DNA of 64,000 nucleotides, taken from [Mycobacterium] vasticus. GTDB taxonomy: Bacteria; Actinomycetota; Actinomycetes; Mycobacteriales; Mycobacteriaceae. Position numbers and translations under genes: made by a program. How positions within the stretch are numbered: the stretch's first letter is position 1; each line of letters opens with the position of its first letter. The notes under the pieces were generated by a model, which was given only the letters and a program-made list of their open reading frames with translations, made no database searches and was not told the DNA's origin. Below are positions 25,207 to 34,185 of this stretch, piece after piece. The stretch is taken from assembly GCF_020181595.1 (NCBI RefSeq), contig NZ_CP084028.1:698967-762966 (forward strand). The letters are read 5' to 3'.

Positions 25207-27504
25207 TCACTGCTCGGCCGACGACACCGAGGTGATGCGGTGCACGGCGAAGTCGCGCATCTGTCCCGACGTCGAGTCGAACGCCACCAGCTGGCTGCCG
25301 CGGACCATCACCGGCGACACCTCCCGCTGGGTGGCCACCCCGGCGGCGTCGACGTAGCCGATCAGCACCGTGGCGCCCTCCGTGGCGGCGCGCTTGAGCA
25401 GGATCATCGCAGTCACCGGGTCCAGGCGGATGTTGTCGAACGGCGCCGACGTGACGGTGCGCAGCACCCGTACCAGCGCGGTCAGGCTCTCTGCGCTGGG
25501 CGCGCCAGAGCCACGCTGGGTGCGCCGCTCCGCGGGCGTGGGCACCCGCACCCCGCGGGCCCGGATGTCGACGATCGTTCCGGTGGCGTCCTCGGCGGCC
25601 GGCGCGAAACCGGCGGCGCGCAACGCCGCCAGCACGTCGGCGATCGGGGCCTGCGCCACCGCCACCGTCGGCGCCAGCAGCCGCAGACCCAGGGTCTCGG
25701 CGGCCGGCACCGCGACCGCCTGGGCCAGCAGGACCGGATCCTCGCAGCGCACGAACGACGCGGCCTGCCCGATCCGCAACTGGCCGTGCCGGCGCGCGAC
25801 GTCGTCGATCAGATACGTGAGCCCTTGCGGCACCGGGGTTTTGGAGTGCTTCTCGAAGAACGCCTGCAGTCCCGCGCCGGTCCGGCCGACGTCCAGGGCG
25901 GCCCGGATCGTCGGCTCGGACACCCGGTAGACCATCGCGGCGCCGGCCGACTCCACGGTGGCCACCACGCCCAGCTCCTCGGACAGCTCGCGTTTGAGCG
26001 GACCGGGCACCACCACCGTCAGATCGGCCTGCACCAGGAAGTGATCGATCGGCTCGGGCAGCGCGCGGGCCATCGAGGCGATTGCCACCGGGCCCTCGGT
26101 GCCGACACCGTCCAGCAGCGCCCGCCCCGGGGAGCTGATGGCGCCGCGGCCCAGCACACCGAGCGCATGCGCCTCGTCGAGCAGTTCACCCACCGGCGCG
26201 GGCTGCAGCCGGGTGGCCCACCGCGGCCGGCGCCACACCAGTGCCGCCGACGCCGTCCGCGGATCCACCCCGGCGCCGGCCGGCAGCTCGGCGAGCATGC
26301 CCAGCAGCAGCCGGCGATCCAGCGGCGCGGCGGTGGAGAACAGCGGCGTGGACAGTGCCGCCCGCGGTTTGCCGTCCGGGCCCCGGCTGCCGATCAGGCC
26401 CGGCCGGGCCGCCAGGTCCAGCCAGGTGGCGGCCAGCAGGTGCCAGCGCTCGGCGGTGGGCCGCTCGGCGAACCGGTCGGCCAGCGCCGTCGGCGCCCAG
26501 TACGGGCCGTCGGAGTCCGGCCACAGGTGCGGATCGGCGGTGCCCGGGTCGGGGAAGTCGGCCGCGATCAGCCGGGCGGTGGCCGCCAGTTGCAGCAGCA
26601 GGCCCAGCCGGGTCTCGTCGACGCCGGTCGCCTTGGCCAGCCGCTTGACCTCCCGCACCCCCAACCCACCGCTGCGCAGTTCGGGTACCGGCGTCTCGGC
26701 CAGGCAGGCCAGGATCACGTCGAGTTCGCGCAGCACATCGATCACCGCGCCGGCGGCGGCGGCGTCCACGTCGGCCGCGGTGGTCTGCGACACCACCGGG
26801 TCGGGCGGGTTCAACTCGAGCGGACCCGGCTGCTCGCCGCGCAACACCTGTCCGACCACCCGCGGCAGGATCACCGTCTCGTCGTCGACGCGGCGCAGCA
26901 GTCCCGACGCCAGCAGCCGCGGCACTGGATGCTCCGGCGGCGCCCCGGGCGCGGCGTCGCGGGTGCGGCCGATCGGCGACCCGGCCAGCAGCTTGTCCAG
27001 CAGATCGCGCTGCGGCGCGTCCAGATCGTCGATCGCGGCGACGATCCCGGGGATCTGCTCGGCGGCGTGCGTCGAGTACTCGCCGGTGACCTGACCCGCA
27101 TGCCAGGGCAGCCCGGCACCCGCCTCGGCGGCCACCCGCAGCGAACCCTCCGGCTCAGGGGAGCCCCAGCACAGTGCCCGCTCGGTCAGGTCGGCCAGCG
27201 CAGCCGTCACCGCGTCGGCGGACACGGCCGCACCGAGGGACGCCAGCAGGTCAGCCACGGCCACGTCGGTGGTGTCGGCGTGCAGCACCAGCAGGGCGTC
27301 CAGCACGGCCAGGTGCAGGAAGTTCAGCTCGTCGCCGGCCGCCCGCACCGACTGGCGGGCCTGCGCGCGGGCCGCGAGGGCGGCGATGCTGCCCGGCGCC
27401 GGCTGGGCGAGGTCGGGCCGCAGCTCCATGAGTCGGATCAGCCCCTGGTCGGGCAGGTCGGTCAGCCACGATCCCAGCGGCACACCCCGGGCGTGCTCAG
27501 TCAT
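25207..27504 (-). CDS. Helicase-associated protein, Rv0862c-like
   Basis: About 764 residues. This is a helicase C-terminal/XPB-type accessory protein without Walker motifs. It is rich in short leucine-alanine helices with winged-helix-like parts. Residues near VEQTADLTVVVPGPL in related proteins read FLVQADLTVVVPGPL here, a conserved motif of this family. The C-terminal 150 residues resemble a WYL-like beta domain (STSGQMRDFAVHRIT). Function unproven; the conserved adjacency to the XPB helicase suggests a shared repair complex. ATG 27504 (MTEHARGVPLGSWL) is preferred over the open 27732 start, which would overlap the divergent gene. Confidence 0.82.
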   Translation of the reverse strand: MTEHARGVPLGSWLTDLPDQGLIRLMELRPDLAQPAPGSIAALAARAQARQSVRAAGDELNFLHLAVLDALLVLHADTTDVAVADLLASLGAAVSADAVTAALADLTERALCWGSPEPEGSLRVAAEAGAGLPWHAGQVTGEYSTHAAEQIPGIVAAIDDLDAPQRDLLDKLLAGSPIGRTRDAAPGAPPEHPVPRLLASGLLRRVDDETVILPRVVGQVLRGEQPGPLELNPPDPVVSQTTAADVDAAAAGAVIDVLRELDVILACLAETPVPELRSGGLGVREVKRLAKATGVDETRLGLLLQLAATARLIAADFPDPGTADPHLWPDSDGPYWAPTALADRFAERPTAERWHLLAATWLDLAARPGLIGSRGPDGKPRAALSTPLFSTAAPLDRRLLLGMLAELPAGAGVDPRTASAALVWRRPRWATRLQPAPVGELLDEAHALGVLGRGAISSPGRALLDGVGTEGPVAIASMARALPEPIDHFLVQADLTVVVPGPLKRELSEELGVVATVESAGAAMVYRVSEPTIRAALDVGRTGAGLQAFFEKHSKTPVPQGLTYLIDDVARRHGQLRIGQAASFVRCEDPVLLAQAVAVPAAETLGLRLLAPTVAVAQAPIADVLAALRAAGFAPAAEDATGTIVDIRARGVRVPTPAERRTQRGSGAPSAESLTALVRVLRTVTSAPFDNIRLDPVTAMILLKRAATEGATVLIGYVDAAGVATQREVSPVMVRGSQLVAFDSTSGQMRDFAVHRITSVSSAEQ

Positions 27505-27567
27505 CGTCGACAAGCGTAAGGCCCAACCGGATAACGCCGCCGATCGCGACCTGTCAGAATGGTTGCC

Positions 27568-27756
27568 GTGGCTGGAAACCAGGGCAGTAAGAAGCAATAT
27601 GTCGACAAGGGTTGGCCGGAGACCGACGGCGAGCCCGCGGTGAGCGAGTTGCGCACCGACCGGGCCGGCGCACTGTCGCCGTTCGGGGACATCGTGTTCC
27701 CGGTGCCGTCGGAGGACCTGCCCTACCTGCACCCGGTCACCGTCGTCAACCGCTAG
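27568..27756 (+). CDS. Small conserved protein, Rv0863-like
   Basis: 62 residues from GTG 27568 ([20 protein letters not shown]). No domain recognised; it is polar, with a C-terminal segment [19 protein letters not shown]. It is divergent from the helicase-partner gene and 12 bp before moaC, matching the place of Rv0863 in M. tuberculosis. It may be the first gene of the moaC-mog-moaE2 operon. Upstream ATG 27559 is an alternative start. Confidence 0.7.
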   Translation: MAGNQGSKKQYVDKGWPETDGEPAVSELRTDRAGALSPFGDIVFPVPSEDLPYLHPVTVVNR

Positions 27757-27768
27757 GCGCTGACCGTC

Positions 27769-28248
27769 ATGACCGGCGCCGGCCCGCTGTCACACCTCGA
27801 CGAACGCGGCGCTGCGCACATGGTCGACGTCGGGGCGAAGGCACCCACCAAGCGCACCGCGGTAGCCGGCGGGGTGCTGCGCACCACCGCCGAAGTGGTG
27901 CAGCTGATCTCATCGGGCGGACTGCCCAAGGGCGACGCGCTGGCCACCGCGCGCGTAGCCGGCATCATGGCCGCCAAGAACACCAGTGATCTGATCCCGC
28001 TCTGCCATCAACTGGCCCTGACCGGAGTCGACGTCGACTTCGTGATCGGCGAGACGGAGATCGACATCACCGCCGCCGTGCGCACCACCGACCGCACCGG
28101 GGTGGAGATGGAAGCCCTGACGGCGGTCAGCGTGGCCGCCCTGACCCTCTACGACATGATCAAGGCCGTCGACCGCGCGGCCGTCATCGACAACATCCGG
28201 GTGCTGAGCAAAGAAGGTGGACGCACCGGAGTCTGGGAGCGCGCGTGA
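27769..28248 (+). CDS. moaC: Cyclic pyranopterin monophosphate synthase MoaC
   Basis: 159 residues; second step of molybdenum cofactor synthesis, turning the MoaA product into cyclic pyranopterin. MoaC motifs are [35 protein letters not shown] and [20 protein letters not shown] with the DMIKAVD end. The stop overlaps the mog start (GTGA at 28245-28248). Position equals Rv0864. Confidence 0.95.
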   Translation: MTGAGPLSHLDERGAAHMVDVGAKAPTKRTAVAGGVLRTTAEVVQLISSGGLPKGDALATARVAGIMAAKNTSDLIPLCHQLALTGVDVDFVIGETEIDITAAVRTTDRTGVEMEALTAVSVAALTLYDMIKAVDRAAVIDNIRVLSKEGGRTGVWERA

Positions 28249-28724
28249 CCGACCGGACCGCCCACATCATCATCGCCTCCACCCGGGCCTCGAGCGGGGT
28301 CTACACCGACCGCACCGGGCCGATCATCGCCGACTGGCTCACCGAACGTGGCTTCGCCCCGGTGCAGCCCGAGGTGGTGCCCGACGGCGAGCCGGTCGGG
28401 GCAGCGCTGCGGGCCGCGGTGGCCGCTCGCGTGAACCTGATCATCACCTCCGGGGGCACCGGCATCTCTCCGACCGACGACACCCCGGCGCAGACGGTTG
28501 CCGTGCTCGACTACCAGATCCCCGGCCTGGCCGACGCGATCCGCCGCTCGGGCCTGCCGAAGGTGCCCACGTCGGTGCTGTCGCGCGGCGTGTGCGGGGT
28601 GACCGGCCGGACGCTGATCGTCAACCTGCCCGGCTCCAGCGGCGGGGTGCGCGACGGGCTCGGGGTGCTCGCCGACGTCCTGGACCACGCGCTGGATCAG
28701 TTGGCCGGCGGAGACCACCGCTGA
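28245..28724 (+). CDS. mog: Molybdopterin adenylyltransferase Mog/MoaB
   Basis: 159 residues; adenylates molybdopterin before molybdate insertion. The MoCF-biosynthesis motif [17 protein letters not shown] is complete, and [14 protein letters not shown] near the C-terminus is the second family block. It starts in an overlap with moaC and ends in a TGATG overlap with moaE2, so the three are translated in step. Position equals Rv0865. Confidence 0.95.
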   Translation: MTDRTAHIIIASTRASSGVYTDRTGPIIADWLTERGFAPVQPEVVPDGEPVGAALRAAVAARVNLIITSGGTGISPTDDTPAQTVAVLDYQIPGLADAIRRSGLPKVPTSVLSRGVCGVTGRTLIVNLPGSSGGVRDGLGVLADVLDHALDQLAGGDHR

Positions 28725-29161
28725 TGGCCGCAGGCGACGTGCAGGTGCTGCGGGCGGCGGTCACCGAGGAACCGATCGTGCTGGCCGAACACGAGGAGCT
28801 GGTGGGCCACCGCGCTGCGGGGGCGATCGTCGGCTTCGTCGGCATGATCCGCGACCACGACGAGGGCCGCAACGTCACGCGGCTGGAGTATTCCGCCCAT
28901 CCCTCGGCGCAGCAGGTGATGGACGAGGTGCTGGCCGAGGTCGCCGCCCAGGCCGAGGGGGTGCGCGCGCTGGCGGCCAGTCATCGGGTCGGTGTCCTGC
29001 ACATCGGCGACGCCGCCCTGGTGGCCGCGGTGGCCGCCGATCACCGCCGACAGGCGTTCGCGGCCTGCGCGCTGCTGGTCGACACCGTCAAGGCGCGGCT
29101 GCCGGTGTGGAAGCACCAGTTCTTCACCGACGGCACCGAGGAATGGGTCGGCTCGGCGTAA
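28724..29161 (+). CDS. moaE2: Molybdopterin synthase large subunit MoaE
   Basis: 145 residues; catalytic subunit that moves sulfur from MoaD thiocarboxylate to the pterin. Motifs: [27 protein letters not shown], and the C-terminal [15 protein letters not shown] with the active lysine in KARLPVWK. The ATG shares a base with the mog stop. Its MoaD2 partner lies across rpfA at 30691. Confidence 0.95.
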   Translation: MAAGDVQVLRAAVTEEPIVLAEHEELVGHRAAGAIVGFVGMIRDHDEGRNVTRLEYSAHPSAQQVMDEVLAEVAAQAEGVRALAASHRVGVLHIGDAALVAAVAADHRRQAFAACALLVDTVKARLPVWKHQFFTDGTEEWVGSA

Positions 29162-29176
29162 CTACCTCAGATACGA

Positions 29177-29208
29177 AATGAGGGGGCCGGTGACCCGGCC
29201 CCCTCATT
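29177..29208. terminator. Bidirectional terminator between moaE2 and rpfA
   Basis: AATGAGGGGGCCGG (29177-29190) and CCGGCCCCCTCATT (29195-29208) are perfect 14-nt arms with a 4-nt loop TGAC, followed by TTCGT. It lies in the 62-bp gap of a convergent gene pair and can stop transcription from both sides. Confidence 0.85.
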
Positions 29209-29223
29209 TTCGTCTGTGCGTTG

Positions 29224-30312
<1,089 letters not shown>

Positions 30313-30509
30313 GCGGGGAAAGGCGGATCGACCGGAAGATTTTCGATACACCCGAAGAGGTACCGTAACCGCACTCATCTGCAGAGTCACCCTGTGAAGA
30401 CCCGCGTGTTTTCACTGAGACTACTTCGCGTAACCCCAGGAAGGCGATTTATCTGTGCTGGTCAAAGCACTAGGTAACGGGCCGTTGCCGGGCCGTAATC
30501 AATTCGTTA

Positions 30510-30525
30510 TGTGACGTAGATCATG
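30510..30525. promoter_or_regulatory. CRP-like site upstream of rpfA
   Basis: TGTGACGTAGATCATG matches the CRP consensus TGTGA-N6-TCACA at 14 of 16 positions. Mycobacterial CRP (Rv3676) is known to activate rpfA in M. tuberculosis. The site is about 400 bp from the rpfA start, which fits a long riboswitch leader. Confidence 0.62.
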
Positions 30526-30530
30526 CTATC

Positions 30531-30695
30531 CGCCGGGTCCATTCGGCGGTCCAGCGTCGGCTCTCCTTCGTCGAGCCTCGCTAACCGCCGGGTCCATTCG
30601 GCGGTCCAGCGTCGGCTCTCCTTCGTCGAGCCTCGCTAACCGCCGGGTCCATTCGGCGGTCCAGCGTCGGCTCTCCTTCGTCGAGCCTCGCTAAC
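30531..30695. repeat. Three tandem copies of a 55-bp MIRU-like repeat
   Basis: Units at 30531-30585, 30586-30640 and 30641-30695 are identical, each beginning CGCCGGGTCCATTCGGCGG and ending GAGCCTCGCTAAC. The last unit contains the moaD2 stop codon. Diverged single copies lie in accD3 (63723-63779) and in a transporter gene (52575-52653). Three perfect copies suggest recent duplication. Confidence 0.92.
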
Positions 30696-30957
30696 CGCCG
30701 GCAAATGGCGGCAGTACGTCGACGGTCTCCCCGGCGCTCAGCGCTGCCGCATGGTCGCGCACTGCGACCCCGTCGCGCAGATACGCGCAACGCAGCAGCA
30801 CGGTGCCGAGCCGCTCATGGCGGTCGGCGAGGGTCTCGGCGAGTTCGGCCACTCCGGTTCCGGCGGGCACGGTGACGGTCTCGGAGTCAACGCCGGCGGC
30901 GGCGCGCGCCGCCGCGAAGTAGCGGACGGTCACCGCGAGGCCGGTGGATTGGGTCAT
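30691..30957 (-). CDS. moaD2: Molybdopterin synthase small subunit MoaD
   Basis: 88 residues, ubiquitin-like fold. The C-terminus PPFAGG ends in the Gly-Gly that is adenylated and thiocarboxylated to supply sulfur. YFAAARAAAG and the LLRCAYLRDG strand fit MoaD. It starts 3 bp after the moaA2 stop, so they are co-transcribed. Its stop codon lies inside a 55-bp repeat unit: the repeat array has replaced whatever followed the gene. Confidence 0.93.
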   Translation of the reverse strand: MTQSTGLAVTVRYFAAARAAAGVDSETVTVPAGTGVAELAETLADRHERLGTVLLRCAYLRDGVAVRDHAAALSAGETVDVLPPFAGG

Positions 30958-30960
30958 GGG

Positions 30961-32040
30961 TCAGCCTCCAATTGCGCTCATCGGGCGGTCCGGCTGGATG
31001 AAGTCCGGATCGTTGATGCCGTGGCCGGCCCGCTTGGTCCACATCGCGGCCCGCCACGCCTGTTCGAGGGCGTCGTCGTCGGAGCCGTCCCGCAGCAGTG
31101 CCCTCAGGTCGGACTCCTCGGTGGCGAACAGGCAGTTGCGGATCTGACCGTCGGCGGTGAGCCGGGTCCGGTCGCAGTCGCCGCAGAACGGCCGTGACAC
31201 CGAGGCGATGATCCCGAAGGTTCCAGCCGGGGTGTCGGGGCCCTCGTCCACCAGCCACACCTCGGCCGGGGCGGAGCCGCGCGGTTTGGGGTCGGGCTGC
31301 AGGGCGAACTGCGCCCGCACGATCTCCAGCAGCTGCTCGACGCCCAGGCCGGCATCGCGGCTCCAGGTGTGGTCGGCGTCCAGCGGCATCATCTCGATGA
31401 CACGCAGGTGGTAGCCGTGCTGCAGGCAGAACCGCAGCAGGTTGACGATGTCCTCGCCGGTGATCTTCGGGTCGAGTACCGCATTCACCTTGATCGGCGT
31501 CATCCCGGCCTGCGCGGCAGCGTCTAGACCGGCGAGCACGTCGGGCAGCCGGTCACGTCGGGTGATCTCGGCGAAGTGGGCGCGGTCGACGGTGTCCAGG
31601 GAGACGTTGATCCGGTCCAGCCCGGCCGCCACCAGAGCGCCGGCCCGGCGCGCCAGGCCCAGTCCGTTGGTGGTCAGCGCGATCTCCGGCCGCGGCTGTA
31701 AGGCGGCCGCGGCCGCCACCACACCCTCGAGGTGGCGGGCCAGCAGCGGCTCACCACCGGTGAAGCGGATGTCGGTGATGCCCAAGCGGGTGACGCCGAT
31801 GCGCATCAGCCGGACCAGTTCGTCGTCTTGCAGCAGATGCTCGCTGGGAATCCAGTCCAAGCCCTCGGCAGGCATGCAGTAGGTGCAGCGCAGGTTGCAC
31901 CGGTCGGTCAGCGAGATCCGCAGATCGGTGTGCACCCGCCCGAAGGTGTCGACCAGCGGCCCCGACGTCGGCATCGGTTCCGCGATGGCCTTTTCCACGG
32001 CTTGGTGGAAGGCCTCCTGGGTCCGTTGCCTGTGTGTCAT
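30961..32040 (-). CDS. moaA2: GTP 3',8-cyclase MoaA
   Basis: 359 residues; radical SAM enzyme for the first step of molybdenum cofactor synthesis. The N-terminal cluster is Cys48/Cys52/Cys55 (CNLRCTYC). The second, C-terminal cluster is in FCGDCDRTRLTADGQIRNC, and the GTP-positioning Gly-Gly is the C-terminal end (AIGG). ATG 32040 (MTHRQRTQEAF) is used; the open frame upstream is not family-like. The moaA2-moaD2 pair corresponds to Rv0869c-Rv0868c. Confidence 0.95.
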   Translation of the reverse strand: MTHRQRTQEAFHQAVEKAIAEPMPTSGPLVDTFGRVHTDLRISLTDRCNLRCTYCMPAEGLDWIPSEHLLQDDELVRLMRIGVTRLGITDIRFTGGEPLLARHLEGVVAAAAALQPRPEIALTTNGLGLARRAGALVAAGLDRINVSLDTVDRAHFAEITRRDRLPDVLAGLDAAAQAGMTPIKVNAVLDPKITGEDIVNLLRFCLQHGYHLRVIEMMPLDADHTWSRDAGLGVEQLLEIVRAQFALQPDPKPRGSAPAEVWLVDEGPDTPAGTFGIIASVSRPFCGDCDRTRLTADGQIRNCLFATEESDLRALLRDGSDDDALEQAWRAAMWTKRAGHGINDPDFIQPDRPMSAIGG

Positions 32041-32154
32041 GTGTCTGTCCGATTCGGTCGGCGGGAGTGCGAATTGGCTTCTCCAGCGGCACCACCACCT
32101 TACCCAGTAAACCGGGGTGCTCACGTGCCTGTGTTCCGAGTAAGATCTGCAACC

Positions 32155-32182
32155 GACGCGTCCTGCGCAGGCGGGACGCGTC
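32155..32182 (+). promoter_or_regulatory. Stem-loop at the 5' end of the cspB transcript
   Basis: GACGCGTCC (32155-32163) and GGACGCGTC (32174-32182) are perfect arms around a 10-nt loop. TAAGAT at 32141-32146 could be the -10 box, which would start the transcript near 32153 and place this hairpin at its very 5' end, 48 bp before the start codon. Confidence 0.6.
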
Positions 32183-32230
32183 CTTTATGTCCCCCGAACA
32201 AGTGATCAGCTAGACAAGCAGGTGAGACCA

Positions 32231-32641
32231 GTGCCGACCGGCAAGGTGAAGTGGTACGACGCCGAGAAGGGCTTCGGCTTCCTGTCCCAGGAAGAGGGCG
32301 AGGACGTCTACGTCCGCTCTTCGGCTCTGCCGGACGGCGTGGAGGGGCTCAAGGCGGGCCAGCGGGTGGAGTTCGGCGTCGCAGCCGGGCGCCGCGGCCC
32401 GCAGGCGCTGACCGTCAAGCTGATCGACCCGCCGCCGAGCCTGACCCGGACCCGACGCGACGCGGCCCCGGCCGAGCACAAGCACACCCCCGACGAGTTG
32501 CACGGCATGGTCGAGGACATGATCACCCTGCTGGAAGGCACGGTGCAGCCCGAGCTGCGCAAGGGCAAATACCCCGACCGCAAGACCGCCCGGCAGATCT
32601 CCGAGGTGGTCAAGGCCGTGGCTCGCGAGCTCGACGCATAG
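32231..32641 (+). CDS. cspB: Cold-shock protein CspB (long form)
   Basis: 136 residues. The N-terminal cold-shock domain ([28 protein letters not shown]) has RNP1 (KGFGFL) and RNP2-like (VYVRSS) motifs for nucleic acid binding. The C-terminal extension of about 70 residues ([21 protein letters not shown]) is predicted helical and typical of the mycobacterial Rv0871 type. GTG 32231 ([10 protein letters not shown]) is preferred over 32222 because AGGTGAG stands 6 bp upstream. A stem-loop lies in the leader. Confidence 0.92.
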   Translation: MPTGKVKWYDAEKGFGFLSQEEGEDVYVRSSALPDGVEGLKAGQRVEFGVAAGRRGPQALTVKLIDPPPSLTRTRRDAAPAEHKHTPDELHGMVEDMITLLEGTVQPELRKGKYPDRKTARQISEVVKAVARELDA

Positions 32642-32674
32642 ATCGGGGCTGCACGCCGTGGCACGCTGATAGCC

Positions 32675-33691
32675 ATGGCCAGCTATCTCGCCGGCGGCGA
32701 TTTCAAGCGCGACACCGACTACATCGACACCCGGATCACCGCCGACGGCCGGGACGGGTATCCGGTCGAACCGGGCCGCTATCGGCTGATCGTCGCGCGA
32801 GCCTGCCCGTGGGCCAATCGGACCATCATCGTGCGGCGGTTGCTGGGCCTGGAAAAGGTCATCTCCATCGGGTTTTGCGGGCCCACCCATGATCAGCGCA
32901 GCTGGACCTTCGACCTGGACCCCGGTGGCGTGGACCCGGTGCTGGGAATCCCGCGCCTGCAGGACGCGTACTTCAAGCGCATTCCCGACTACCCCAAGGG
33001 CATCACCGTTCCGGCGATGGTCGACGTGCCCACCGGGGCGGTCGTCACCAACGACTTCGCCCAGATGACCCTGGACTTCTCCACGCAGTGGACGGCCCAT
33101 CACCGCGACGGGGCTCCGCAGCTGTATCCGGAACCGCTGCGCGCCGAAATCGACGAGGTGGCGCGGCGGATCTATACCGAGATCAACAACGGGGTGTACC
33201 GGTGCGGCTTCGCCGGAACCCAGCAGGCTTACGACGCGGCCTACGACCGGTTGTTCACCGCCCTGGACTGGGTCAGCGACCGCCTCACCTCTCAGCGATA
33301 CCTGTTGGGGGACAACATCACCGAGGCTGACGTCCGGCTGTTCACCACCCTGGCGCGGTTCGATCCGGTCTATCACGGACATTTCAAATGCAACCGGCAG
33401 AAGCTGTCAGAGATGCCGGTGCTGTGGGCGTATGCGCGGGATCTGTTCCAGACGCCCGGATTCGGCGACACCACCGACTTCGTCCAGATCAAACAGCACT
33501 ACTACATCGTGCACGCCGACATCAATCCGTCGCGGATCGTTCCCGCCGGGCCGGATCTGGCGAACTGGCTAACGCCGCACGGCCGGGAAGCGTTGGGCGG
33601 CAGGCCGTTCGGTGACGGCACCCCGCCGGGGCCGGTTCCGCCCGGCGAGCAGGTGCCCGCGGGTCACGGAGCTCAGCCGGTCCTGGACTGA
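32675..33691 (+). CDS. Xi-class GST-like thiol reductase (Ecm4/YqjG type)
   Basis: 338 residues. The thioredoxin-fold N-domain has the active Cys44 in ARACPWANRT, and the helical GST C-domain contains YLLGDNITEADVRLF. The xi-class enzymes are glutathionyl-hydroquinone reductases. Mycobacteria use mycothiol instead of glutathione, so a mycothiol-dependent version is likely here. The C-terminal 45 residues are Pro/Gly-rich. Its 3' end overlaps the convergent DUF2771 gene by 19 bp. Confidence 0.87.
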   Translation: MASYLAGGDFKRDTDYIDTRITADGRDGYPVEPGRYRLIVARACPWANRTIIVRRLLGLEKVISIGFCGPTHDQRSWTFDLDPGGVDPVLGIPRLQDAYFKRIPDYPKGITVPAMVDVPTGAVVTNDFAQMTLDFSTQWTAHHRDGAPQLYPEPLRAEIDEVARRIYTEINNGVYRCGFAGTQQAYDAAYDRLFTALDWVSDRLTSQRYLLGDNITEADVRLFTTLARFDPVYHGHFKCNRQKLSEMPVLWAYARDLFQTPGFGDTTDFVQIKQHYYIVHADINPSRIVPAGPDLANWLTPHGREALGGRPFGDGTPPGPVPPGEQVPAGHGAQPVLD

Positions 33692-34185
33692 CGGTTCCAG
33701 TGCAAGCCCACCGCCCATTCGGCGTGCGGTATCGCGAACGTGTCGCCGGTGTCGCGATCGCGCACCATCGTCAGCAGCTGCACCGCCAGGCCGCGCAACG
33801 GGCCGCGGTGCGGATCCATCGTGGGCACGGTGACCGCCAGGGTGCTGCCCGGCGGAAATATCTGGCCGGTGGTGTCACCGGGGTCGTCGTAGACGCGCAC
33901 CAACCGCCACGGAGCTCTGCCGATGCGGTCGTCGACCGACAGCTGAACCGGGTGGCGTTCATCGACGCTCAGCGTGCCCTGCGACTCCGAGAGCAGGCAG
34001 GCCTCCAGATCGAGCGCGTCGCAGTACAGGTACGGCCCGACGTGGGTGAGGTGCCCGTTGGAGTACGCGCTGATCTGCGGTGGCGTCGGCTCCTCGGCTC
34101 GGGTGAAGTACCAGGTGCCGAAGCCGGCGAGCAGCGACGCCACCACCGCCGGCACCGCAACCAGCACGACCGTCGAACGTCTCAC
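33673..34185 (-). CDS. DUF2771 exported protein (Rv0875c type)
   Basis: 170 residues from GTG 34185. A signal anchor (STVVLVAVPAVVASLLAGFG) is followed by a mature beta-rich domain, with PTPPQISAYSNGHLTHVGPYLYCD containing the first of two Cys (CDALDLEACLL). DUF2771 proteins are conserved in mycobacteria; function unknown. The start codon overlaps the stop of the transporter gene (GTGA), so they are one operon as Rv0876c-Rv0875c. Confidence 0.83.
   Translation of the reverse strand: MRRSTVVLVAVPAVVASLLAGFGTWYFTRAEEPTPPQISAYSNGHLTHVGPYLYCDALDLEACLLSESQGTLSVDERHPVQLSVDDRIGRAPWRLVRVYDDPGDTTGQIFPPGSTLAVTVPTMDPHRGPLRGLAVQLLTMVRDRDTGDTFAIPHAEWAVGLHWNRQSRTG

Noticed and set aside
23953..27519. Open frame of 1188 codons on the plus strand
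   Set aside because: It runs antisense to the XPB helicase and its partner, is His/Arg/Gly-rich without any domain, and is the usual shadow frame of high-GC coding DNA.
30531..30695. CRISPR array
   Set aside because: The units abut with no unique spacers and no cas genes are present.
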